Below, one piece after another: positions 51,085 to 59,916 of a stretch of DNA of 64,000 nucleotides. Below the pieces are notes generated by a model, which was not told where the DNA came from, searched no databases, and saw only the letters and a program-made list of their open reading frames with translations. The position numbers and the translations under genes were made by a program. Origin of the DNA: Salinilacustrithrix sp034522155. Its GTDB lineage: Bacteria > Actinomycetota > Acidimicrobiia > Acidimicrobiales > Salinilacustritrichaceae. How positions within the stretch are numbered: position 1 is the stretch's first letter; each line of letters opens with the position of its first letter. The stretch spans positions 62,001 to 126,000 of the forward strand of contig JAXHLP010000012.1 in assembly GCA_034522155.1 (NCBI GenBank), in the 5' to 3' direction.

Positions 51085-51980
51085 AGCCGGCGGGCCACGT
51101 CGTCCACGGCCGCGAGCACCGGCGCGCCGAACCCCGGGCGGGCACACGCCGTGTGGCCATCCTCGAGTCGGTGGATGGTTGCGTCCGGGACCGCGAACGC
51201 GAGGCGAGCCTGCGCCGGGGGCGGGATGGCCGCGTCGGCCGTGGTCACGACACAGGCGGTGGGCACGTCGATCCCAGGCACCCAGCGTCGGGCGTTGTAG
51301 CTGCCGATGGCCTGCCCGGCCTCGAGCACCGTGGGCAGGTGGTGTCGTTGCATCTCGGCCGCCGCCCACCGCGACATCGAGGTCGGGCGCCCGGACCGGT
51401 CGACCGGGATGCGGTCGCGGATGGCCCGGACCGGTAGTCGGGTCGCCTGCTGGCCGAGGCGTGTGCCGCCGGCCATGGCGGCCATCGCCGAGGTGAAGAT
51501 GAAGCGTTCGCGCATGCCGGGCACGAAGCTCGACGACGTCGCGATGAACACGAGCCCGGCCACCACGTCGCGGTGGCGCCGCCACAGCAGCTGGGCCACC
51601 GGTCCCCCCATCGAGTACCCGACAGCGATCACCGGTCCGCCGCCGACGAGGTCGATGAGGGCCGCGACGTCGTCGGCGCAGTCGGCGAGGCGGAAGCGAC
51701 GCCGGGATCGGATCCCCCGACCATGGCCCCGCAGGTCGGGAGCGACGATGGGGTACCGGCCGCTGAGCTCGCCGAAGGACTGGAACCAGTTGAGCCCGCC
51801 GCTGGCCAACCAGCCATGGAGCAGCAGCACGGTGGGAGCGTCGCTCGGACCGGGCACGCAGCGGGCGAACGTCGTGCCTCGGCCCGGGAGCTCGATCCGT
51901 CGGCCCAGCGGGAGCGGCGGTCCGGCCACCGCGTCAGCTGGTGCGGTCGGCGTGTCCACGATCCCCACAGCGGTCGCCAT
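51081..51980 (-). CDS. Alpha/beta hydrolase
   Basis: 299 residues. LLHGWLASGGLNWFQ supplies the oxyanion hole, VGYSMGGP the nucleophile, and RLEDGHTACARP the catalytic histidine; the acid is probably the Asp of VTTADAAIP. Substrate unknown; esterase, lactonase and C-C hydrolase are possible. The ATG lies four bases from palindrome site E, so its mRNA may be leaderless. It is translationally coupled to the AMACR-like gene. Confidence 0.88.
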   Translation of the reverse strand: MATAVGIVDTPTAPADAVAGPPLPLGRRIELPGRGTTFARCVPGPSDAPTVLLLHGWLASGGLNWFQSFGELSGRYPIVAPDLRGHGRGIRSRRRFRLADCADDVAALIDLVGGGPVIAVGYSMGGPVAQLLWRRHRDVVAGLVFIATSSSFVPGMRERFIFTSAMAAMAGGTRLGQQATRLPVRAIRDRIPVDRSGRPTSMSRWAAAEMQRHHLPTVLEAGQAIGSYNARRWVPGIDVPTACVVTTADAAIPPPAQARLAFAVPDATIHRLEDGHTACARPGFGAPVLAAVDDVARRL

Positions 51981-51984
51981 CGAC

Positions 51985-52006
51985 AGATTCTGACACACCG
52001 TCAGAT
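51985..52006. promoter_or_regulatory. Shared palindrome, site E (hydrolase/AMACR operon promoter)
   Basis: CTGAC, five bases ACACC, then GTCAG (51990-52004) with AGATT and AT flanks. It ends four bases before the hydrolase ATG. Confidence 0.65.
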
Positions 52007-52088
52007 CAGTGTCGGATGATGGGGTCGGCCGCCGAGCGGTCGACCAATCGTGGGCCCCGGGGGTGGTCCGGTACGCTGGCGGGCCGCT

Positions 52089-53396
52089 ATGGCGACCCGG
52101 ATCGAGATCGAACTCACCAGTCGGCGCGACGACGACACCTTCACGTGGCGCGCGGCCGGCGCCCGGGAGCCCAGGGGTGTCGCGAACGTCTCGCTGTTCC
52201 CCGACGACTCCGCTGTCGGATCCAAGTTCAACGTCGAGGCCGAGGTCGAGCTCGACGGCATCACGATCACCAACGTGTTGCCGTCGAAGGAAAAGACCAA
52301 GGCCAAGAGCTTCGAGACCCTCGAGCTGATCTCCGGCGACGACGAACCCCTCGTGACCCAGCAACTGGCCGAGAAGGGCCGGGGCGGTCGCGACCGGAAG
52401 GGCAAGAAGGGCAAGGGAAGGGGCAAGCGTTACAACGAGAGCAGGGGTGGCGACGATCGCCCGCGCACCCCGGCCAAGCCGAAGCTGCCGCCCAAGCCCA
52501 AGCCGCCGCGCCTCAAGGCCGGACGCGCCCACCGCGACGCCGTCGTCGCCGACCTGCCCGAGGAGCAGAAGCCGGTGGCTCAAGAGGTCATCAAGGGCGG
52601 GTTGCAGGCGGTGCGCCAGGCCGTGGCCAACCAGAACGAACAGGCCAAGGCCGAGGGCAAGCCCGAGATCGACGAGCGCCCGATGGTGGCCCTCGCCGAG
52701 GAGTTGCTGGTCAAGGTCCGCGCCGCCGAGTGGCGCGACCGCGCCGAGGCCGCCCTCGAGCAGGCCGAGACGGTCGACGTCCGTGATCTGCGGTCGGTGG
52801 TCACCGCCGCCGACGGCGCGGCCAAGGACGAGGAGTCCCGGGACCTCGCCGCCCGCTTACGCGACGCGCTCGCCGAGCGCCTCGACGCCGACCACCAAGC
52901 GTGGATCGCGGAGATCATCGAACTGCTCGACGACGATCGCACGGTGCGAGCGCTGCACCTGTCGTCACGGCCACCCAAGGCGGGCTCGCCGCTGCCGGCG
53001 CCGGTGGCCATGCGCTTGGTCGAGGCCGCCAACGCATCGATGACGGCCGAGACCTCCCCCGATCGGTGGAGCTACATCCTCGACGCGCTCGCCCACTCCC
53101 CCGTGCGTCGTCAGGTGGTGCCCGCTTCGCTGCCGGCCAACGTGCCCGACGAGCTCGAGAAGGCCATCGCCCGCCACGGCGACCGCCTCCCCGAGATCGC
53201 CGAGATCTTCGGCGTCGAGCCCGAGAAGGCAGCGCCCAGACGCAAGAAGAAGAAGCCGCAGAAGCCGGCTGAAGCGAGCAGCGACAGCAACGGCAAGGAC
53301 GACGGCGCAGAAGGCGGCGAGGCCAGCGGGAAACCCGACACCGACTCGAGCGCGCCCGCGGACGATGCCGCCAGCGAGACCAGCCCGTCGACCTGA
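52089..53396 (+). CDS. Lysine-rich hypothetical protein
   Basis: 435 residues. An N-terminal beta-rich domain (about 1-105) is followed by a very basic linker rich in Lys, Gly, Arg and Pro (115-165), then an alpha-helical domain (170-395) with regular Ala/Leu/Glu heptad-like spacing, and a basic stretch RKKKKPQKPAEA with an acidic Ser/Asp tail. No enzyme motif is seen. A role in binding nucleic acid or ribosomes is a guess from charge. A hairpin terminator follows. Confidence 0.7.
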   Translation: MATRIEIELTSRRDDDTFTWRAAGAREPRGVANVSLFPDDSAVGSKFNVEAEVELDGITITNVLPSKEKTKAKSFETLELISGDDEPLVTQQLAEKGRGGRDRKGKKGKGRGKRYNESRGGDDRPRTPAKPKLPPKPKPPRLKAGRAHRDAVVADLPEEQKPVAQEVIKGGLQAVRQAVANQNEQAKAEGKPEIDERPMVALAEELLVKVRAAEWRDRAEAALEQAETVDVRDLRSVVTAADGAAKDEESRDLAARLRDALAERLDADHQAWIAEIIELLDDDRTVRALHLSSRPPKAGSPLPAPVAMRLVEAANASMTAETSPDRWSYILDALAHSPVRRQVVPASLPANVPDELEKAIARHGDRLPEIAEIFGVEPEKAAPRRKKKKPQKPAEASSDSNGKDDGAEGGEASGKPDTDSSAPADDAASETSPST

Positions 53397-53399
53397 CGA

Positions 53400-53414
53400 G
53401 GGCGCTCAGCGCCC
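53400..53414. terminator. Hairpin between convergent genes
   Basis: GGGCGC and GCGCCC around TCA, four bases after one stop codon and ten before the other on the opposite strand; it can serve both directions. Confidence 0.55.
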
Positions 53415-53424
53415 GAGGAACGGC

Positions 53425-53634
53425 TCAGGCGCTGCGGGTGCCGGAGCGGCTCTGGCGGCCGCGGTACTCGCCCGTGGTCGTGTCCTCGTCCCAGCGGGCG
53501 CCGCAGGAAGCGCAAATGCACGAGTCGACCCGCAGCGACGCCAGGTACAGGCGGTCGATGTCGTACGCCTCGCAGAACGGACACTGCATCCGTCGTGCGT
53601 CGTCAGCGGTGTCACTGCCCACGTCCGGCACCAT
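53425..53634 (-). CDS. Small double-CxxC zinc-ribbon protein
   Basis: About 69 residues. MQCPFCEAYDIDRLYLASLR and CICASCGARWDE form a classical four-cysteine zinc ribbon; the tail is Arg/Gly/Ser-rich. Start uncertain between ATG at 53634 and the adjacent GTG at 53631, since GGAGG lies only one to four bases upstream. Role unknown; similar ribbons bind RNA or mediate protein contacts. Confidence 0.6.
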   Translation of the reverse strand: MVPDVGSDTADDARRMQCPFCEAYDIDRLYLASLRVDSCICASCGARWDEDTTTGEYRGRQSRSGTRSA

Positions 53635-53717
53635 ACCTCCCGGCCGGCCACGCATCGTGCAGGTTCCCTCGCAGGTCAGAAGACGTTGCCGATGCGGGTC
53701 GCAGTAAGGTCCGGGGC

Positions 53718-54476
53718 ATGATCGAGTTCGAGAAGCGAGGCAACGTCGCCCTCATCACCATCAACCGGCCCGAAGCTCGCAACGCCGTCAACGGCGACGT
53801 TGCCAGGGGTATCGACGAGTCCATCGACAAGATCGAGGACGACGACGAGATCTGGACCGGTATCCTCACCCACGAGGGTCCCGTCTTCTGTGCCGGCGCC
53901 GACCTCAAAGCCATCAACGAGGGCCGAGCCGGCGAGCTGAACACCGAGCGCGGTGGCTTCGGAGGCATCACCCAGAAGGACCGGACCAAGCCGATCATCG
54001 CTGCATGCAACGGGCCGGCCTACGCCGGTGGCTGCGAGATCGTCCTGGCCTGCGACCTGCTGGTGGCATCGACCGAAGCGGCGTTCTCGGTGCCCGAGGT
54101 CAAGCGCAACCTCGTGGCCGCCGCCGGCGCCATGTTCCGCCTGCCGCTCGCCCTGCCGAAGAACTTGGCGATGGAGATGCTCCTCACCGGCGACCCGATC
54201 ACCGCCGAGCGGGCCTACGAGGTCGGCTTCGTGAACCGACTCGCCGACCCGGGCAAGGCCATCGATGTCGCGCTCGAGTTCGCAGCCCAGCTCAGCGAGA
54301 ACGCTCCCCTGGCGGTCCGCAAGACCCGGGAGATCGCGCTGACCCGCTACGAGACCGACGACGAGGCGTTCGCCGCGTCGGGCAAGGCCATGGCCGAGGT
54401 CATGTCGAGCGAGGACACCAAGGAAGGCCTCACCGCCTTCATCGAGAAGCGCAAGCCCAACTGGCAAGGCAAGTAG
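53718..54476 (+). CDS. Enoyl-CoA hydratase/isomerase (crotonase) family protein
   Basis: 252 residues. RPEARNAVNG, CAGADLKAI and ACNGPAYAGGCEIVLACDL are the crotonase signatures; the Glu of GGCEIVLACD fits one catalytic position and VPEVKRNLVAAAGA the other, where the second Glu is replaced, so the exact reaction (hydratase versus isomerase or hydrolase) is open. AAGG lies nine bases before the ATG. It stands apart from the main catabolic block. Confidence 0.87.
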   Translation: MIEFEKRGNVALITINRPEARNAVNGDVARGIDESIDKIEDDDEIWTGILTHEGPVFCAGADLKAINEGRAGELNTERGGFGGITQKDRTKPIIAACNGPAYAGGCEIVLACDLLVASTEAAFSVPEVKRNLVAAAGAMFRLPLALPKNLAMEMLLTGDPITAERAYEVGFVNRLADPGKAIDVALEFAAQLSENAPLAVRKTREIALTRYETDDEAFAASGKAMAEVMSSEDTKEGLTAFIEKRKPNWQGK

Positions 54477-54538
54477 CCCCGATCCTGAGGTTTGGCGAGC
54501 TGCGCCTCAACGTGCCTCGGGCCGGCGTCAGGAGCGCG

Positions 54539-54955
54539 TCACGACAGCGTCTCGATGATGCCGTGATCGTGGAGGAACTCGGCGAGGCCGGGCACCAGCC
54601 GGTGCTCGGCCACGTCATGGAGCGCGACCCAGGCGACCTCCGCAGCGTCGTCCCCGGCCACTGCGGTGGCATCGGGGTCGAGAAGGGTCACCACGTGTCC
54701 GATGATCACGACGTGGGTGTCGTCGAAGCGCTCGGCGATGCCCACGAACGGGCCGCAGACGCCTTCCAGTCCCGTCTCTTCGCGCAGCTCGCGGACCGTG
54801 GCCTCGGCCAGGGTCTCGCCGGCCTCGACGTGGCCGCCCGGCACCGACCAGTCGCCCTGGGCCGGGCCCCGGCCACGCCGCACGAGGAGGAGTCGGTCGT
54901 CGTGGACGACGATGGAGCCGACGGCCAGGACGGGCCGGTCGGTCACGTCGGTCAC
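54539..54955 (-). CDS. NUDIX hydrolase
   Basis: 138 residues with the complete Nudix box GHVEAGETLAEATVRELREE followed by TGLEG (GX5EX7REUXEEXGU). It should hydrolyse a nucleoside diphosphate linked to another group. The GTG start overlaps the acetyltransferase stop by four bases, so the two are coupled. Substrate cannot be inferred. Confidence 0.92.
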   Translation of the reverse strand: MTDVTDRPVLAVGSIVVHDDRLLLVRRGRGPAQGDWSVPGGHVEAGETLAEATVRELREETGLEGVCGPFVGIAERFDDTHVVIIGHVVTLLDPDATAVAGDDAAEVAWVALHDVAEHRLVPGLAEFLHDHGIIETLS

Positions 54956-55425
54956 GAGTCCAGGGACCGGTGGACGACGATGGCCCGGGCAACGAGCCCG
55001 AACGACTCGAAGAAGTTCTTGGTGTGGCGGTCGCCCGGCAGCGCCAGCGAGTCGACCCCGAAGCAGCCCCGGTTCGCGCAGAATGCCATGAGGTCGTTCA
55101 TCATGGCCTCGCCCACCCCGACGGCCCGGGCGTCGGCCAGGGTGAAGAGGTCGGTGACCCGACCGAGCTTGGTGCCGTCGCGCAGGGTCTCCACCCGCAC
55201 CGCGGCGTACCCCACCGGGACCTCGTCGATGGTGCCCGCGACGACGTGGTTGGCGTCGTCGTCGAGATCGGCCCGGAGCGAGTCCTCGAGGGGTTCGGAC
55301 CGTGCTGCCTCGCGGCGCCACACGTCGCCGCCGCGCTTGGGCGTCAACTCGTCGATGGCCGTGGCAGCCAGGTCGGTGAGGATCTCGAGGTCCGAGGCGG
55401 TGGCGGCTCGGGCGCCCACCTCCAC
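54952..55425 (-). CDS. GNAT-family N-acetyltransferase
   Basis: 157 residues. VVAGTIDEVPVGYAAVRVET is the beta4 region, VTDLFTLADARAVGVGEAMM the acetyl-CoA pyrophosphate loop (R/Q-x-x-G-x-G/A form is relaxed: RAVGVGEA) and NFFESFGLVARAIVVHRSL the family's end. Acceptor unknown. It follows the hypothetical gene at 55429 by three bases. Confidence 0.82.
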   Translation of the reverse strand: MEVGARAATASDLEILTDLAATAIDELTPKRGGDVWRREAARSEPLEDSLRADLDDDANHVVAGTIDEVPVGYAAVRVETLRDGTKLGRVTDLFTLADARAVGVGEAMMNDLMAFCANRGCFGVDSLALPGDRHTKNFFESFGLVARAIVVHRSLDS

Positions 55426-55428
55426 CGG

Positions 55429-55998
55429 TCAGTCCTTCTGCAGCTGCGTGATCTTGTTCAGGATCGTCTTGCGTGCCCGGGTGGCCGACTCGTAGTCCCT
55501 GACCTTCTCGAGCTCCCCGGGTGCGAGGCCCCGGAGGCGGCTCACGACCTGGCTCGCCGACAGGCTGTCGTAGTCGGGGATGCCGAGGCCCTCGGGCTCG
55601 GGCTTCGGCGTGGCCGTGGTCGCGGAGTGCTTCGCCGCCCCCTTTCTCACGGTCGCCGGCTTCTTGGCGGCCGACCGCTTCGCGGTGGTCGTCGACGAGA
55701 TGCGGGTGTCGTCGCCGGACTCGTCCCCGGGTCGTTCTGTCGTGGGCACCAGGCCCATCGCCGCCAGTGGTCCACGCATCTGTTCCTGCGCGGTCTTGAC
55801 GTGCTCGGTCGCCTTGGTCTGGCCCATCTGAACCGCCATCTCGCCCATCATGCGCGCGACCTTGACCTGGTTCCGGCCCTTGTCCACCAGCGTCGGGAAC
55901 AGGGCCGGCCCCTCGAAGACCAAGCCGATCGGTGCATACAGGAACGCATCGAGTGCCTGCTCCACGGCGTCCTCGAGCGGGTTCGCGTCGTCACTCAC
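55429..55998 (-). CDS. Conserved actinobacterial protein with C-terminal helical domain
   Basis: 189 residues. N-terminal part is helical and mildly hydrophobic (LYAPIGLVFEGPALFPTLVD, then GEMAVQMGQTKATEHV), the middle is Lys/Ala/Thr-rich (SAAKKPATVRKGAAKHSAT), like PhaM/histone-like tails, and the end IPDYDSLSASQVVSRLRGLA resembles a Rho-N/SAP-like three-helix motif seen in mycobacterial lipid-droplet-associated or PHA granule proteins. Association with DNA or lipid inclusions is inference. Confidence 0.6.
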   Translation of the reverse strand: MSDDANPLEDAVEQALDAFLYAPIGLVFEGPALFPTLVDKGRNQVKVARMMGEMAVQMGQTKATEHVKTAQEQMRGPLAAMGLVPTTERPGDESGDDTRISSTTTAKRSAAKKPATVRKGAAKHSATTATPKPEPEGLGIPDYDSLSASQVVSRLRGLAPGELEKVRDYESATRARKTILNKITQLQKD

Positions 55999-56060
55999 GG
56001 GAACGCATGATGGCGCACGACGCGTGGTTCACACCAGTTCGCGCCGGTCGTGGCGTCGCC

Positions 56061-56495
56061 TCAGTCGGTGTGGACGACGAGCACGTCGGCCGGCGCGTGG
56101 TGCAGCACGGTGCTGGCGACGCTGCCGAGGATGAAGTGGGCCGACGCGGTGAGCCCGACCGAACCGACCACGATGAGGTCGGCGCCGAAGTCCTCAGCGG
56201 TCTCGATGAGCTTCTCGGCGGGCAAGCCGTCGATCGTCTGGACGACCACGTCGCGCACGCCGAGCCCGTGGGCGGTTTCCCGCGCGGCACGAGCGTGGGT
56301 CTCGGCCTGGTTGCTGTCGGTGAGCATCCATCGCACGTCGGCGGGCTCGTCGTCCCCGTCCCCGTCGTGGCGCTCGAAGGCAGTCACCACGACCAAGTGG
56401 GCATCGTCGGCGGCGGCGAGGCGGGCCGCCTGTCGCACGGCACGCGTGGCCGGGTCGGACCCGTCGGTCCCGACGACGATCGTTCGATAGGCCAC
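56061..56495 (-). CDS. Single-domain universal stress protein
   Basis: 144 residues. IVVGTDGSDPATRAVRQA begins the fold and IVVGSVGLTASAHFILGSV contains the G-x2-G-x9-G-S ATP-binding pattern in modified form (GSVG then GS). It likely binds ATP. It lies between the conserved hypothetical gene and the DUF4193 gene and is not close to the other Usp in this window. Confidence 0.88.
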   Translation of the reverse strand: MAYRTIVVGTDGSDPATRAVRQAARLAAADDAHLVVVTAFERHDGDGDDEPADVRWMLTDSNQAETHARAARETAHGLGVRDVVVQTIDGLPAEKLIETAEDFGADLIVVGSVGLTASAHFILGSVASTVLHHAPADVLVVHTD

Positions 56496-56513
56496 GTGTA
56501 CCTCAGCTCGAGA

Positions 56514-56981
56514 TCAGACGCAGTCGACGCAGAGCGCGGTCTCGCCGTCGGCGAGCTGCGCCCGTGGCTTCAGGATGAAGCACGACTGGCACAGGAACTC
56601 GTCGGAGCGGCGCGGCTGGATCTTGCCCGGTGTCTCGGTGGCGCGCCCGGGTTCCTCGGGCTCATCCTCGTTTTCGTCCTCGTCGTCGCCCGCGGCGATG
56701 CGGTCCTTCAGGATCTCGTCGAGGTCGGCCTCGACGTCGTCCGGATCGGCCTCGTCGTCGTCCTCTTCGTCTTCGTCGTCGTCCTTGGCGCCGCCAGCGG
56801 CCGGCTCCTCGGCCTCGGCCTCGGCGTCGGCCTCGTCGTCGCTGTCATCGCCACCGACGTCGTCGCCGAGCTCACTGTCGGCGCCCAGGTCTTCGTCGAG
56901 CTCGCCGTCGAAGTTCTCGTCGAGCTCGTCGTCGGCGAGGTCGTCATCGAGGTCTTCGTCGATCTGGTCGTCGTCAGCCAT
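56514..56981 (-). CDS. DUF4193 family protein
   Basis: 155 residues. The first 110 are almost entirely Asp, Glu, Ala and Gly; the end FLCQSCFILKPRAQLAD-GETALCVDCV holds two CxxC pairs, the conserved zinc-ribbon that defines DUF4193 in Actinobacteria. This version has a longer acidic stretch than the usual roughly 100 residues. Function unknown; it resembles RNA polymerase-binding ribbons, but that is speculation. Confidence 0.85.
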   Translation of the reverse strand: MADDDQIDEDLDDDLADDELDENFDGELDEDLGADSELGDDVGGDDSDDEADAEAEAEEPAAGGAKDDDEDEEDDDEADPDDVEADLDEILKDRIAAGDDEDENEDEPEEPGRATETPGKIQPRRSDEFLCQSCFILKPRAQLADGETALCVDCV

Positions 56982-57352
56982 GGTTCTCCAACCGATTCCG
57001 TCGGTCGCGGCGGATCATAGACACGTCGGTGCTCTCGGGTTGACCGGAGGGCGGGAACCTAGCGTCCGACTTCGCGGATTCCACATCGATCTGGGGGGTC
57101 GACCGGAGCTGTCTCCGGCGGTCTGCGAGGTCGTGTCCAAGACGTCCGTGGAACCCGAGGCGGGCGTGGTCGAGGAGGGCACCTGTCCGCCGGTGAGGCC
57201 ACCGGCCGCGGAGATGTCGATCACGTCGTCGGCGGGCCGTTCGCCATCGACGAGGATCAGCTCGAGCTGCATGGAGCGGCCGGTTTCGGTGCGGGTACCT
57301 CGGGGCCCGGCGAGAGCTGACGAAGCCGGGCTACCGGTGCTGGGTGGGGGCC
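56982..57352. other. 370-base gap with one doubtful ORF
   Basis: The minus strand holds an 85-codon ORF (57015-57272) starting MQLELILVDGERPADDVIDI, whose first 30 residues look protein-like while the rest is Pro/Ser/Arg-rich. It could be the remaining 5' end of a lost gene. No other feature was seen between the DUF4193 gene and the peptidase gene. Confidence 0.3.
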
Positions 57353-58516
57353 TCAGCAGGTGGAGCGAAGGAGCGGGAACGGGTTGGCTGCCTCGCTGCC
57401 CGGGTGGACCTCGAAGTGCAGGTGCGGCCGGGCACCGCGCGCGTTGCCGCTGTCGCCGACGTAGCCGATGACATCGCCCGCGGCCACCTGACCCGTGTTG
57501 GCGAAGTCGGCCATGTGGCTACCGAACCACAGCGTCCCGTCGGGCGCGGTGAGGCGGAACTGCTTGCCGCCCATGGTCCCCTCGGCGATGTCGACGGTGC
57601 CGCTCACGGGCGCCTGTACCGGGGTCCCCGCCGCCGCGAAGATGTCGATGCCCGAGTGCGAGCGTCCGCCGCTGCGGGGAAAGCCCCAGTCGTTGAAGAA
57701 CGAGCCGCCCGGCACGGGGCAGCGGGCGCTGCCACCACCAGCACCACCACCGGGGATGGTGAGCTCCTGGCCGGCGACGATGCGGTTGACGTTGGTGATC
57801 CCCGAGGCCTCGGCGACCGCCCGGGCGCTGGAGCTGTAGCGGGATGCGATGCGCCCGAGGGTTTCCCCGGGCTGCACGGTGTGGGTCTCGGGGCCCGATG
57901 ACGCCGACGACGCGCCGGCCAGCGCGCCGGGGTTGTAGAGCAACAGCTTGGTCGTGGCGTAGAGCGTGCCGTCGACGAGACCGTTCCACCGGACGAAGTC
58001 CTCGGCGTCGATCCCGTACCGCCGGGCGATGCCGGCCACGGTGTCACCAGCCTGGACGGTGTGACGCTGGCCCGCCAGCTCGAGGCCCGACGAACCGCCG
58101 CCCGAGCTCTCCGAGCTCGACGAGGACGGGGTGGTCGAGCCGCTGATGGTGAGCTTGGTGCCGGCGTAGACCAGGTTCGGGTTCGAGATGTCGTTGGCCT
58201 CGGCGATGGCGGCCACCGTCGTGCCGAACTTCGCGGCGATCCCCCCGAGCGTGTCCCCGTCGGTGACCACGTAGGTCGTCGAGGGCCGCGCGCCCCCCGA
58301 CCCGTCGGGGATGGCGAGCTCCTGGCCGGCCACGATCAGGTCGGGGTCAGCGATGTCGTTCGCCTCGACCAGCGCCTCGACGCTGGTGTCGTTCTGCTCG
58401 GCGACGTCGCCGAGCGTCTCGCCGGACTGCACCACGTGCGTACCCGACGCGGCGAGCGCGAACGCGCCGACCAGGGCGACGACGGTGAGGTCTCGAGGGC
58501 GAAGGGGGACGCGCAT
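57353..58516 (-). CDS. Exported LysM-repeat M23 peptidoglycan endopeptidase
   Basis: 387 residues. A signal peptide (LTVVALVGAFALAASG) is followed by four LysM domains, starting THVVQSGETL, TYVVTDGDTL, RHTVQAGDTV and THTVQPGETL, separated by Ser/Gly linkers, then an M23 domain from about 260 with HSGIDIFAA and PHLHFEVHPG that supply the zinc ligands (HxxxD and HxH). It should bind peptidoglycan and cut its peptide bridges during growth or division. GGAGG lies nine bases before the chosen ATG. The 244-base leader upstream contains a GC hairpin next to the ribosome-binding site. Confidence 0.93.
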   Translation of the reverse strand: MRVPLRPRDLTVVALVGAFALAASGTHVVQSGETLGDVAEQNDTSVEALVEANDIADPDLIVAGQELAIPDGSGGARPSTTYVVTDGDTLGGIAAKFGTTVAAIAEANDISNPNLVYAGTKLTISGSTTPSSSSSESSGGGSSGLELAGQRHTVQAGDTVAGIARRYGIDAEDFVRWNGLVDGTLYATTKLLLYNPGALAGASSASSGPETHTVQPGETLGRIASRYSSSARAVAEASGITNVNRIVAGQELTIPGGGAGGGSARCPVPGGSFFNDWGFPRSGGRSHSGIDIFAAAGTPVQAPVSGTVDIAEGTMGGKQFRLTAPDGTLWFGSHMADFANTGQVAAGDVIGYVGDSGNARGARPHLHFEVHPGSEAANPFPLLRSTC

Positions 58517-58760
58517 GGTCAATGCCTCCTGCGGCTCCGCCCGCTCCGACGGGCCGCAAGCTATCGTCACCTCAGGTACAACTCAACCCCCAATTTCCAC
58601 AAGTGCCTCGACCTCCACTTCAGCCTCACCTCCCCCAGCCGGTTCTGGCCGCCATTCGCACCACGCCAGCGCCGGCTTGGGCCACCGGAACGGGCTGCTG
58701 TCGGTTCTGGTCGGCACATTCGTCGTCCGGTTGACGGTTTGCCGGCCAGAACGGGGTGGG

Positions 58761-59912
58761 TCAGGGGGGTCGGTCAGGCCAGGGAGTCGGGTGGACGATT
58801 TCGCCGGCGATGACCGTGTACTCGAGGTCGAGGTCGAGGCCATCCTCGTCACCGGCGCTCAGCACGAGCACGTCGCCCCGGGTGCCGGTCGCGAGCCGTC
58901 CCCGGGTGTGGTCGCCGAGGAGAGCCGCCGGGACCTTGGCCGCCGCTGCGAGCGCCCGATTCCGGGGGCAGGTGGCGAACGCCACCAGGTTGTTGACGGC
59001 CTCGAGAAGCCCGAGCGCGCTGCCCGCGAGCGTGCCGTCCTGCCGGCGGACACCGACGGTCGTCTCGGTGCGGAGCGTGCCGAGCGTGGCCACGGCGTCG
59101 CTGACGAGATACAGCCGGTTGCCGACCGCACGGTGTGCGATGCTCACCACGCTGGCGTCGACGTGCACACCGTCGGCGATGAGGCCGACCCGCAGGCGAG
59201 GGTCGCTCATGGCCGCGCCGACCACACCCGGCGCCCGGTGGTGCAACGGCGACATCGCGTTGAACAGGTGGGTGACCGAACGTACGCCGGACCGCACTGC
59301 CGCGTGGACCTGATCGTCCGTGGCCTGGCTGTGTCCTACTGACACGCACACGCCCCGGTCCGCGAGCTCCTCGATCACCGGTCCTGCGCCCGGGAGCTCC
59401 GGCGCCATGGTCACCATCACGATCCCGGTTTCGGGGGCCCAGTCGGCGATGGCGTCGAGGTTCGGTGGCCGGAGCAGGTCGACGGGATGGGCCCCGGCGG
59501 CATCGGGCGACAGAAACGGTCCCTCCAGGTGCAGGCCGATCGGCCACGCGCCGCGCCAGCCGTCCGGGGGGCCATCGTGCAACGCTGCCTGTGCCGCCTC
59601 GATGGTCTCGGGTGTCGAGGTGACGATTGTCGGCAGCCATGCCGTCACCCCGAACCGTGGAAGCGCAGCGGAGACCTCCCACAGCCGGTCGGGCTCGGAC
59701 CGCAGGTCGATGGCGACCGCACCGTTGCACTGGAGGTCGAGCAGGCCGGGGGCCACGAAGCAGCCCTCGACGTCGAGCTCGGGCGTGTCGGCGGGTGCGT
59801 CACCGTCGACGATCGTGCCGCATCGGATCCACAGATCCCGCTCGTCCCAGCGCCCGTCGATGAAGTCGTCGACCAGGACCTGCCCACCGCGCAGGACAAG
59901 CGAGGCGGTCAC
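58761..59912 (-). CDS. nagA: N-acetylglucosamine-6-phosphate deacetylase
   Basis: 383 residues. GLHLEGPFLSP, VSVGHSQATDDQV, THLFNAMSPLHHRAPG, LIADGVHVDASV and YLVSDAVATLG are the NagA set, including metal ligands (Glu of HLEGP, the two His) and the catalytic Asp of SDA. It removes acetate from GlcNAc-6-phosphate during amino-sugar or peptidoglycan recycling. It shares strand with the M23 peptidase gene, which fits wall turnover, but 244 bases separate them. Confidence 0.92.
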   Translation of the reverse strand: MTASLVLRGGQVLVDDFIDGRWDERDLWIRCGTIVDGDAPADTPELDVEGCFVAPGLLDLQCNGAVAIDLRSEPDRLWEVSAALPRFGVTAWLPTIVTSTPETIEAAQAALHDGPPDGWRGAWPIGLHLEGPFLSPDAAGAHPVDLLRPPNLDAIADWAPETGIVMVTMAPELPGAGPVIEELADRGVCVSVGHSQATDDQVHAAVRSGVRSVTHLFNAMSPLHHRAPGVVGAAMSDPRLRVGLIADGVHVDASVVSIAHRAVGNRLYLVSDAVATLGTLRTETTVGVRRQDGTLAGSALGLLEAVNNLVAFATCPRNRALAAAAKVPAALLGDHTRGRLATGTRGDVLVLSAGDEDGLDLDLEYTVIAGEIVHPTPWPDRPP

Positions 59913-59916
59913 GTGC

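Noticed and set aside
56630..57043. Repetitive GTCGTC/CTCGTC tracts suggesting a tandem repeat or CRISPR-like array
   Set aside because: They encode the Asp/Glu-rich low-complexity head of the DUF4193 protein; no constant repeat-spacer structure exists.
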